Positions 1-7,448 of a stretch of 64,000 bases of DNA are shown in pieces. Each line of letters starts with the position of its first letter. Positions within the stretch are counted from its first letter, which is position 1. This DNA is from CBINFS01 sp966250015 (GTDB lineage: Bacteria > Bacteroidota > Rhodothermia > Rhodothermales > DASSAV01): positions 1-64,000 of the forward strand of contig CBINFS010000004.1 of NCBI GenBank assembly GCA_966250015.1. Reading direction: 5' to 3'. The translations under genes were made by a program, and so were the position numbers. The notes under the pieces were generated by a model. The model did no database searches and was not told where the DNA came from. It worked only from the letters and a program-made list of their open reading frames with translations.

Positions 1-49
1 AGTGTGTCCGGTACTGTAATAGTATTCAACCGACCCAGCCCGATCAACC

Positions 50-1042
50 ATGCAGGAAGCCAACGAAGCCACACGTGCCCTGAAGCCTGGAGAGATAGCA
101 CTGAAGACGAAGAAGCGGGGCTCGGCGACCGTGTCGGGCGACGGCGACGACGGATTCCTCGAGCTGCCCGTCGTGCAGGAACCTGTAGCTACCAGCCGGC
201 CAGGATCGAGGCCCGAGTGGCTGCGAGTCCGGCTTCCGTACGGGCAGACCTACCGCAACATCGTCGACATCATCGAGCAGCATCGCCTGCACACGGTCTG
301 CCAGAGCGCCCGGTGCCCGAACATGGGCGAGTGCTGGACAGCCGGCACGGCGACGTTTATGATCCTGGGCGACGTCTGTACGCGCTCGTGCGGCTTCTGC
401 GCGGTCAAAACCGGAAGGCCCGACAAAGAGCTCGATTGGGACGAACCGAGGCGCGTGGCCGAGGCTGTACGGCTCATGGACCTGAAGCACGCCGTGGTAA
501 CCAGCGTCAACCGTGACGAGCGAAAGGACGGCGGCGCGCCCATCTTTGCCGAAACGATCCGGCTGATCCGCGATTATCAGCCCGGCTGCACGGTGGAGGT
601 CCTGATCCCGGATTTCAGGGGCGTTCGCGAGGCGCTGCAAGAGGTGTTCGACGCCCGTCCCGACATCCTCAACCACAACGTCGAGACGGTGCCCCGTCTT
701 TACCGTCGGGTGCGGCCACAGGCCAACTACCAGCGCTCGCTTGACGTCCTGAAGATGGCGAAGGACCAGGGCTTACGAACGAAGAGCGGCATCATGGTGG
801 GGCTCGGTGAAACGTACGAAGAGGTGCTCGCCCTGATGGACGACTTCGTCGCCGTCGGAGTAGACGTGATGACGATCGGGCAGTACCTCCAGCCGACCCG
901 GATGCACCTGCCCGTCGAAGAGTACGTCCACCCCGACGTCTTCAAGGCGTACAAACGGGAAGGCGAGGCGAAAGGGATCCCGCACGTCGAGAGCGGCCCG
1001 CTCGTCCGCTCCTCTTACCACGCCGAGCGGCACGTCGCGTAG
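50..1042 (+). CDS. lipA: Lipoyl synthase (radical SAM)
   Basis: Inserts two sulfurs into the octanoyl group on E2/H-protein lipoyl domains, the last step of lipoate synthesis in the cytoplasm. The 330-residue protein shows both iron-sulfur sites of the family: the auxiliary cluster cysteines C84, C89 and C95 (CQSARCPNMGEC) and the radical-SAM triplet C110, C114, C117 (CTRSCGFC). The C-terminal RSSYHA motif supplies the conserved serine ligand of the auxiliary cluster. The first ~55 residues are a low-conservation extension compared with the usual ~290-320-residue enzymes, so a later start is possible, but ATG at 50 is the first in frame. It stands alone; no lipB is visible. Confidence 0.96.
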   Translation: MQEANEATRALKPGEIALKTKKRGSATVSGDGDDGFLELPVVQEPVATSRPGSRPEWLRVRLPYGQTYRNIVDIIEQHRLHTVCQSARCPNMGECWTAGTATFMILGDVCTRSCGFCAVKTGRPDKELDWDEPRRVAEAVRLMDLKHAVVTSVNRDERKDGGAPIFAETIRLIRDYQPGCTVEVLIPDFRGVREALQEVFDARPDILNHNVETVPRLYRRVRPQANYQRSLDVLKMAKDQGLRTKSGIMVGLGETYEEVLALMDDFVAVGVDVMTIGQYLQPTRMHLPVEEYVHPDVFKAYKREGEAKGIPHVESGPLVRSSYHAERHVA

Positions 1043-1171
1043 GACTCGCAACGCTTACGCCCCAGGTAGAAACGCCGTGCCAAAGCGGGAGAAGGTGACG
1101 AATGCCGTCCGTATCGCGTATCTTGGGGCCGTTTTTATTTGTTACTGGAACCAGCCTGATTCAATTTTCTC

Positions 1172-1600
1172 ATGGCAATCGAACGTACACTTGCTATTCT
1201 CAAGCCTGACTGCGTCCGCAAACAGCTGATCGGTGAGGTCATCAAGCACATACAGGAAGCCGGCTTCGCAATTCGCGCGATGAAGATGGTGCAGCTTACC
1301 AAGAAGGAGGCGGAAGGGTTTTACGCCGTCCATCGGGGGCGGCCGTTTTTCGACGAGCTGACGGACTTCATGTCGAGCGGGCCCTGCGTCCCGATGGTTC
1401 TCGAAAAAAACGACGCAGTGGCGGACTTTCGGAAGCTCATCGGTGCTACCGATCCGGCCGAGGCCGAAGAGGGGACGATACGCCGGATGTACGCCGACTC
1501 GAAAGGTCAGAACATCGTACACGGGTCGGACTCTCCGGAGAACGGCAGGATCGAGGCTGCTTACTTCTTCCCCGAGCACGTCATCGTCGCCAACTCGTGA
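1172..1600 (+). CDS. ndk: Nucleoside diphosphate kinase
   Basis: Transfers the gamma-phosphate of ATP to nucleoside diphosphates through a phosphohistidine. The 142 residues match the normal bacterial length and begin with the typical ERTLAILKPD strand. The active-site histidine is H117 in NIVHGSDSPE, and the RPFF and SGPCVPMVLE segments of the family are present. The gene stands alone and is followed directly by a strong hairpin terminator, so it is probably a single-gene transcript. Confidence 0.98.
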   Translation: MAIERTLAILKPDCVRKQLIGEVIKHIQEAGFAIRAMKMVQLTKKEAEGFYAVHRGRPFFDELTDFMSSGPCVPMVLEKNDAVADFRKLIGATDPAEAEEGTIRRMYADSKGQNIVHGSDSPENGRIEAAYFFPEHVIVANS

Positions 1601-1613
1601 GGGAAACTAAGGG

Positions 1614-1637
1614 ACCCCGGGCACAACCCGGGGTTTT
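1614..1637 (+). terminator. Rho-independent terminator after ndk
   Basis: A perfect 8-bp GC-rich stem (ACCCCGGG at 1614-1621 with CCCGGGGT at 1627-1634), a 5-nt loop and a short T run at 1634-1637. It starts 13 bases after the ndk stop codon. Confidence 0.8.
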
Positions 1638-1713
1638 CAGTTTCGGAAACCGGGACCAGAAGCGCCTGTTCTCAATCGAAACCGGCCTTTCGTACGCTTC
1701 CGTCGGGATACCC

Positions 1714-3009
1714 ATGCGGCTACTGACCCTATTCGTTTTCTTGATTGCGGGCTGTGCCCCCTCCGCTTCCGATACGCCTCCAGCTGCACCGGTTGTGGAA
1801 GAGGTTCGAACCGAAGCACCCGAGCCCGCCGTCAGAGTGGGCGCCGCCGTGCTTGCCGATTCGGGGTTCTCGATCCTGAAGGGTAAACGGGTGGGGCTCA
1901 TCGTCAACCACACTGCTATGGTCGGCGGTGAGCACCTCATCGACCTGGTTCACAGAGCACCCGGCGTCGAGCTTACCGCGCTCTTCGGCCCCGAGCACGG
2001 GTTGCGGGGCACCGCAGATGCAGGCGCCCACGTATCAGACGAACGGGACGAAAAAACGGGGGTACGGATCTATAGCCTCTACGGCCGCACCAACCGTCCA
2101 ACTCCGGAGATGCTCGAGGAGGTGGACGTGCTCGTCTTCGATGTCCAGGACGTCGGAGCGCGGTTCTACACGTACATCTCGACGATGGGTCTGGCCATGC
2201 AGGCCGCTGCCGAAGCCAGAATCGAGGTTGTGGTGCTGGACCGGCCGAACCCGCTCGGCGGCGAGCTCGTCTCGGGCTGGCTGCTCGATCCGGCGCACAC
2301 TTCGTTCGTCGGCCAGTATCCGATCCCCGTCGCACACGGGATGACGGTCGGCGAGCTTGCCCGGATGATTCAGGGCGAACGGATGCTGAGCGGCCTGGAG
2401 AACCTCAATCTGACCGTCGTCCCGATGGATGGATGGACCCGTTCGATGCAGTGGCCGGAAACCGGCCTGCCCTGGATCGCCCCCAGCCCGAACATCCCCG
2501 ACTTCGAGACGGCGCTGGTCTACCCCGGCAGCTGTTTCTTCGAGGCCGCCTCGGCAAGTGAGGGGCGCGGCACACTCGAGCCGTTCCGCCTCCTCGGCGC
2601 ACCCTGGGCCGATGGACAGGCGCTCGCCGACAGACTGAACGGCTACGGCCTCCCCGGCGTCGTATTCGAGCCCGCGACGTTTACGCCTCGCAGCATCGAG
2701 GGCATGGCAACGAATCCCAGGCTTGCGGGGCGCCAGTTGCAGGGCATCCACCTCGTCGTATCCGATCGCACAACCTTTAAGCCCGTCGAGACCGGCGTAC
2801 ACCTCCTGCACGCATTCCTCGAACAGGCGAAGCAGGAACGGATCAATAACCTGATCGACCGGCCGGACTGGCTGGCAAAACTGGCCGGAACCGATTCCCT
2901 GTACGAGATGCTACAGCAGGGCACGCCGCCCGATGCTATCGTCGAAACGTGGCGGGACGACGTCGAGGTATTCCTCCAGAAAAGGAAGCCCTACCTGCTC
3001 TACGAATGA
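1714..3009 (+). CDS. namZ: NamZ-like exo-beta-N-acetylmuramidase (DUF1343, GH171), lipoprotein
   Basis: DUF1343 proteins related to Bacillus NamZ remove N-acetylmuramic acid from the non-reducing end of peptidoglycan fragments. The 431-residue product has a lipoprotein signal (MRLLTLFVFLIAGC, lipobox before C14) and then family segments such as GKRVGLIVNHTA, LFGPEHGLRGTADAG, DVQDVGARFYTYISTM and PSPNIP. An in-frame ATG at 1597 exists, but 1714 is preferred because the lipoprotein signal begins there and 1597 would place the terminator of ndk inside the gene. Anchoring suggests action at a membrane face of the periplasm. A NagZ-like GH3 enzyme, its expected pathway partner, occurs at 51532-53403. 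Function is inferred from family membership. Confidence 0.85.
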   Translation: MRLLTLFVFLIAGCAPSASDTPPAAPVVEEVRTEAPEPAVRVGAAVLADSGFSILKGKRVGLIVNHTAMVGGEHLIDLVHRAPGVELTALFGPEHGLRGTADAGAHVSDERDEKTGVRIYSLYGRTNRPTPEMLEEVDVLVFDVQDVGARFYTYISTMGLAMQAAAEARIEVVVLDRPNPLGGELVSGWLLDPAHTSFVGQYPIPVAHGMTVGELARMIQGERMLSGLENLNLTVVPMDGWTRSMQWPETGLPWIAPSPNIPDFETALVYPGSCFFEAASASEGRGTLEPFRLLGAPWADGQALADRLNGYGLPGVVFEPATFTPRSIEGMATNPRLAGRQLQGIHLVVSDRTTFKPVETGVHLLHAFLEQAKQERINNLIDRPDWLAKLAGTDSLYEMLQQGTPPDAIVETWRDDVEVFLQKRKPYLLYE

Positions 3010-3027
3010 TTCTGGACGTTGAGGAGA

Positions 3028-3306
3028 TCAGGAAGCAACCGCCTTCGATTCTTCGCGAGAATCTTTAGGTCTCCAGAGGATCGCGTAGATAACTTCCAGG
3101 TACCCACCGAGAATGAGCAGCGGGGCCACGTAGAGGGAAATGAACCCGTGCACGTCGTTTTCGATACGCATGATCGTGTAGCCGAATACGACGAGGACAA
3201 CCCCGACGATCAACAACGTGTAATTACGACGGGTAAAAATCATTCGCCCGGAACGCGCGCCCATGCGGGTGCGTCGGGGTGTCCGGCGGGTAGCAGACTT
3301 GGCCAT
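3028..3306 (-). CDS. DUF3098 family small membrane protein
   Basis: A 92-residue protein with an arginine-rich N terminus and two predicted membrane helices (YTLLIVGVVLVVFGYTIM and a second around LYVAPLLILGGYLEVIYAIL). This arrangement is that of the Bacteroidota DUF3098 family, which usually sits beside ftsX and has no assigned function; here no ftsX is adjacent. ATG at 3306 is chosen over earlier in-frame starts because the upstream extension has no family-like sequence. It converges on the namZ-like gene (18-base gap) and diverges from dacB. Confidence 0.7.
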   Translation of the reverse strand: MAKSATRRTPRRTRMGARSGRMIFTRRNYTLLIVGVVLVVFGYTIMRIENDVHGFISLYVAPLLILGGYLEVIYAILWRPKDSREESKAVAS

Positions 3307-3530
3307 GACGGGAAAGTGGGTAAGGACCAACAGGTTGTGAAACGAAAGACGATCCGAATCACGGTGATGCCAACAACACGGACAACCTGAGGTTCCGGCA
3401 GCCATCCCGTCGTACACGAAAACTGTGTTGCAATTTCCCCGGAATTTTGAAACCTGGTCCCACGATGCATCCTTTCAGAAGCGATGCGTTAGGTCCAACG
3501 TTCTTACCGGTGAAACGAAAGAAGTGGCTT

Positions 3531-4994
3531 ATGAAGGGGAAGTACCAGAAAGCGATATCCGGCAAGGTCCTGATCGTTGCAATAATCCTATTGCTGGGTC
3601 CCACGCTTGGTGTTCGGTTTCCGATGACGCTGGAAGAACGGATCGACCAGCTCATCGCACTGGACGATACGGGACCGGCATTCTGGGGCGTGTACATCCA
3701 GGACGCCGCGACGGGTGAGGTGTTGTACAGCCGGAATGCCGACAAGGCATACATCCCCGCCTCGAACCAGAAGCTGATCACGACGGCCATTGCGCTCCGT
3801 ACACTCGGGAGTGACTACCGGTACCAGACGCCGCTGTACTTCAACGGCACGATCGACGGCACCGTCATGAAGGGCGACCTGATCATTCGCGGGTCCGGCG
3901 ATCCAACGTTTGGGAGCGTTCAGGCGCCCGGAGGCGACCCCCTCCGCGAGTGGGCACGCGGGCTCGCAAATATGGGCGTCACCCGTTTTGAAGGTCGGAT
4001 CATCGGCGACGACGACGTTTTCGACAACCGGCCGTACGCCGAGGGCTGGGACGTCGACTACCTCCTGTCGCAGGCAAGCCGTTCGCTCGGCATCAGCACC
4101 GGCGGGCTGTCGTACCACGACAACGTCGTTGCCGTGGAGCTTAAATCGGCCGGGGTCGGCTCCGCCCCGATCTACACCATGCGGCCGGCGCCGTTCCTCG
4201 AGGTGACCAATCGCGCCAGAACGAGCGGCCGCTCGCGGGGGATTGCGCTCGACGTCAACCGCGCCATCGGGACAGAAGAAGTCACGCTCACCGGATCGAT
4301 CCCACGTTCGTACAGGGGAACGATCAACGTCCCGGTTTCGAACCCGACCACGTTTACGCTGATGAGCCTGTCGACGCACCTCCAGTCGCAGGGGATCGAG
4401 GTTTCGGCGACGCTGCACGACATCGACGACCTGGGTGAGACGATCAATTACGAGAAGGCCAAGCCTCTCTTTGTCTACCTGTCGCCACCGCTCACCGACA
4501 TCATCACGATCATCAACAAGGAAAGCAACAATTTCTACGCCGACCAGCTCTTCAAGACGTTTGCCTGGGGCGGCTCGAACAATGGCGGCGAGCGGCGAGC
4601 CAAAGAGGTCCTCGCAGCGATGGGCGTCGACGTGACGGACGTCTCGATCAAGGACGGATCCGGCTTGTCGCGGAAGGACCTGATCACGCCGAGAGTGCTG
4701 GGTACGGTCCTCACGTCGATGTACAACAGTCCGTATCGGGAGGCCTATTTGAGCTCGCTGCCGGGCGGCGGCGAGCCGCGAACGACCATGGACTACCGGC
4801 TGCGCGGATTCCCCATCCGCGCCAAAACGGGATCGCTCGAATTCGTGCGCTCGCTCAGCGGTTATGCAGAGACGCCGGACGGGCGGACGCTCGTCTTCTC
4901 GTTTCTGATCAACAACTACACCGTCCCGGCTTACCAGATCACGCAGACGATCGACCGGGTCGTGATGACCCTGGCAATGCCGGGAGCGGTGTGA
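3531..4994 (+). CDS. dacB: D-alanyl-D-alanine carboxypeptidase/endopeptidase (PBP4 type, peptidase S13)
   Basis: Periplasmic low-molecular-mass penicillin-binding protein that trims pentapeptides or cleaves D-Ala-mDAP cross-links. From ATG 3531 the product is 487 residues with a signal peptide (KVLIVAIILLLGPTLG). The three active-site motifs of the serine DD-peptidase fold are visible: SNQK with nucleophile S78 and K81, a later SNN (KESNNFYAD), and KTG (RAKTGSLE). A long insert between the first two motifs is typical of S13. An in-frame ATG at 3447 would add 28 residues in front of the signal and is less likely. It fits with the other wall genes nearby (namZ-like, mreD). Confidence 0.92.
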   Translation: MKGKYQKAISGKVLIVAIILLLGPTLGVRFPMTLEERIDQLIALDDTGPAFWGVYIQDAATGEVLYSRNADKAYIPASNQKLITTAIALRTLGSDYRYQTPLYFNGTIDGTVMKGDLIIRGSGDPTFGSVQAPGGDPLREWARGLANMGVTRFEGRIIGDDDVFDNRPYAEGWDVDYLLSQASRSLGISTGGLSYHDNVVAVELKSAGVGSAPIYTMRPAPFLEVTNRARTSGRSRGIALDVNRAIGTEEVTLTGSIPRSYRGTINVPVSNPTTFTLMSLSTHLQSQGIEVSATLHDIDDLGETINYEKAKPLFVYLSPPLTDIITIINKESNNFYADQLFKTFAWGGSNNGGERRAKEVLAAMGVDVTDVSIKDGSGLSRKDLITPRVLGTVLTSMYNSPYREAYLSSLPGGGEPRTTMDYRLRGFPIRAKTGSLEFVRSLSGYAETPDGRTLVFSFLINNYTVPAYQITQTIDRVVMTLAMPGAV

Positions 4995-5012
4995 GTGTTC
5001 GAACGTCCTCAG

Positions 5013-5044
5013 CGCGATGACGCTTTTCGATCGCGGCCTTTTTT
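5013..5044 (+). terminator. Possible terminator after dacB
   Basis: A 6-bp inverted repeat (CGCGAT/ATCGCG, 11-nt loop) is followed by GGCC and a run of six T. It lies 19 bases after the dacB stop. The loop is long and the stem short, so this is only a candidate. Confidence 0.4.
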
Positions 5045-5156
5045 CAACGAAATCATTGTACAACCTGAAGTCTACCGGCGTGCTTTAAAGGGGCCACGAT
5101 CGTACATTCCCCGTGCACGTACCCCCACGCTTTAGCCGCCGTTCGCTCATCCACAC

Positions 5157-5627
5157 ATGCCGTTTTTATTCCGTCACCTGCTTACCGGCCTCGTCGTTTT
5201 TGCGCTCCAGTGGCTCATTATGGGGCGTCTGCGGCTCTGGGGAGCCTATCCCGACGCCGTCCTGCTCTACGTAGCGTGGGTCGGGTTGCGGCACGGCAGA
5301 AGCTCGGGGGCGGTGGCAGGTTTTACCATGGGCCTCCTGATGGACGCGGTCTACGGCCTCTGGGGGATCCACACGTTCGTCAAGACGCTCGTCGGCTTTC
5401 TCGTCGGCATCTTCCCGGCCAACGAGCGTGAAACGTTGCTCATTCTCCCGCAGCAGGCGTTTCTGGGAGGGCTCGTGATCGCCCTGCTCCACAACGGCCT
5501 GCTGGTCGTATTCCTTGCGCTGATCGCCGAAACGCGGAGCATGTTTATGGTCACCGCGCTCTGGATCGGCTCTTCGCTCTACACCGCGTTCGTCGGTTTT
5601 CTTGCCGCCCTTTTCTCGTCGCGATAG
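5157..5627 (+). CDS. mreD: Rod shape-determining protein MreD
   Basis: A 156-residue integral membrane protein with about five hydrophobic helices. MreD-like features include a conserved aspartate in a helix (AYPDAVLLYVAWVGL), the GLLMDAVYG motif and the length. MreD works with MreB/MreC, RodA and PBP2 in the elongasome. In most genomes it follows mreC, but here mreB, mreC and mrdA are absent from both sides, so it is detached from its usual cluster. The stop codon lies 7 bases from the end of convergent dapA. Confidence 0.82.
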   Translation: MPFLFRHLLTGLVVFALQWLIMGRLRLWGAYPDAVLLYVAWVGLRHGRSSGAVAGFTMGLLMDAVYGLWGIHTFVKTLVGFLVGIFPANERETLLILPQQAFLGGLVIALLHNGLLVVFLALIAETRSMFMVTALWIGSSLYTAFVGFLAALFSSR

Positions 5628-5634
5628 CTCGGAA

Positions 5635-6534
5635 TCAGGCGCGCACTTCGATCAGGCTGGAGAACGCATCAAGGACCCGGTTCCGGGGGCCTTCCTTCAT
5701 TTCGATCAGCGGAAGCCGCAGGCGCGGGTTGATCCGCCCCATTGCACCGAGAACGGTTTTGATCGGGATCGGGTTGGTTTCGTAGAAGCACGCGCGCATG
5801 GCCTGGAGCAGCTCGAAGTGCTGCGTCCGGGCTTTCTCAAAGTCGCCTGCAAGCGCGTTGTGAATCATCTCCGAGAACCGGTCGGGGATGGCGTTTGCGA
5901 CGACCGAGATGACCCCGTTGGCGCCGAGCACGATCAGCGGCAGCGCCATCTCGTCGTCACCGGCATACACTGCGAGCCGGTCGGGACGGCCGGCGAGAAT
6001 GTCCGAGATCTGCGCGATGTCGCCCGAGGCCTCCTTGACGCCGACGACCGTCGGGATCTCCTCGGCGATCTTCAGCATCGTTTCCGCCTTAAGGTTGAAG
6101 CTCGTACGCCCGGGCACGTTGTAGATGATGATCGGCTTGTCGGTGGCGTCGGCAATTGCCGCGACGTGGGCACGGAAGCCGTCCTGAGTCGGCTTGTTGT
6201 AGTAGGGTCCAACGATGAGGAGGCCGTCTGCTCCGGAAGCCGTCGCCTCTTTCGAAAAAACGATGCTCTCGCTCGTCGAGTTGTTGCCCGCTCCAATGAT
6301 GACGGGTACACGACCCGCGGTATGCTCGACGGCAAGGTCGACGATGCGGCGGCGTTCCTCTGGCCACACGGTCGCATTTTCACCGGTGGTACCGAGGACG
6401 ACCAGTGCATCGACGCCGCTCTCCACCTGCCAGTCGATGAGCTTGCGCATGGCCGGTTCGTCGATTTCGTCATCTGCGGTGAACGGGGTAATCAGTGCAG
6501 GCGCTACGCCGGTAAATAAATAGTTCTTTTCCAT
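5635..6534 (-). CDS. dapA: 4-hydroxy-tetrahydrodipicolinate synthase
   Basis: Condenses pyruvate with aspartate semialdehyde, the first committed step to lysine and diaminopimelate. The 299 residues are the normal length. The Schiff-base lysine is K167 (VVGVKEASGD), the catalytic tyrosine is Y138 (IIYNVPGR), and GTTGE and YYNKPTQ motifs are present. ATG 6534 (MEKNYLFTGV) is chosen over a further upstream in-frame start because family proteins begin just there. It is the last gene of a minus-strand thrA-dapB-dapA run, with a 100-base gap to dapB. Confidence 0.96.
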   Translation of the reverse strand: MEKNYLFTGVAPALITPFTADDEIDEPAMRKLIDWQVESGVDALVVLGTTGENATVWPEERRRIVDLAVEHTAGRVPVIIGAGNNSTSESIVFSKEATASGADGLLIVGPYYNKPTQDGFRAHVAAIADATDKPIIIYNVPGRTSFNLKAETMLKIAEEIPTVVGVKEASGDIAQISDILAGRPDRLAVYAGDDEMALPLIVLGANGVISVVANAIPDRFSEMIHNALAGDFEKARTQHFELLQAMRACFYETNPIPIKTVLGAMGRINPRLRLPLIEMKEGPRNRVLDAFSSLIEVRA

Positions 6535-6634
6535 AAGGCAGGTCGGCAGCGTATGATTAAGCTTGTATGATCGCGTTCCGTTAGTAGTACTATTCTTCGT
6601 TCTGCGTGAACGTTCCGCCACGAGTGAATCGACG

Positions 6635-7378
6635 TCAGGCGGACGTTCCCAGCATGTCGTCGAGCGTGAAGAGGCCCTTTTTCCCCTGCACCCATTCGGC
6701 TGCTTTCAGGGCGCCGTAGGCAAACCCATCCCGGTTTTTCGCCTGGTGGGCGAGCTCGATCTGGTCGAAGGGGCTGTCGATGGTGACGGTGTGTTTGCCA
6801 ATCACGTTTCCCACGCGAGCGGAGGTCACGTGGAGGGCCGACGCGTCGATTCGTTGATGCTGGGTTTCCGTTTCGATCCGTTTTTTCCGGTCGAGCGCTT
6901 CGAGCAGCACTTCGGCCAGCAGGACGGCCGTTCCGCTCGGGCTGTCCACTTTGCGCACGTGGTGGACCTCGTGAATGCAGGGATCAAACTCCGGCAGATC
7001 GTTCAGCAGCGGTCCGATCGCTTTGAGGGCGTGGACGAGCAGCGCCACGCCGATCGAAAAGTTCGGGGCATACAAGATGGCGGCTTCGCTCTCCTCCACC
7101 AGCCGGCGGACGGTCTCGAGCTTGTCGTACCATCCAGTGGTCCCGATGACGGCCGTGGCATTCCACCTACAGTACCGCTCGATGTTACCCAGCACTACGT
7201 CGGGCAGCGTAAAGTCGATCAGCGCGTCGGCCTCGTGGATGCCGGCCGCCTTCGGATCGTCGACGGTATCGAGGGGGTTATCTACGTCGAAGGTGCGCAG
7301 GATCGTGTGGCCTCTTTCGAGCGCAAGGCGTTCGACCGTCCGACCCATCTGTCCAGTTCCTACCAGTATCAGTTTCAT
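6635..7378 (-). CDS. dapB: 4-hydroxy-tetrahydrodipicolinate reductase
   Basis: NAD(P)H-dependent reductase that follows DapA in the diaminopimelate/lysine pathway. The 247-residue protein starts with a Rossmann nucleotide-binding motif (GTGQMGR, residues 7-13), has the catalytic-loop sequence EVHHVRKVDSPSGTA, and ends with the family-like hydrophobic C terminus. It lies 70 bases downstream of thrA and 100 bases upstream of dapA on the same strand, which suggests one aspartate-family operon. Confidence 0.95.
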   Translation of the reverse strand: MKLILVGTGQMGRTVERLALERGHTILRTFDVDNPLDTVDDPKAAGIHEADALIDFTLPDVVLGNIERYCRWNATAVIGTTGWYDKLETVRRLVEESEAAILYAPNFSIGVALLVHALKAIGPLLNDLPEFDPCIHEVHHVRKVDSPSGTAVLLAEVLLEALDRKKRIETETQHQRIDASALHVTSARVGNVIGKHTVTIDSPFDQIELAHQAKNRDGFAYGALKAAEWVQGKKGLFTLDDMLGTSA

Positions 7379-7448
7379 TCGTCCTCTCCGTCACAACGTG
7401 TGGTCGGAAATTCCTTCCAGTTGTCATCAGAAACGCGGGGATCTCCGA

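Noticed and set aside
3588..5063. Long minus-strand open frame (491 codons) opposite dacB
   Set aside because: Mirror frame of a strong GC-rich gene; its product is Arg/Asp/Val-rich with no motifs, while dacB on the other strand has all PBP motifs.
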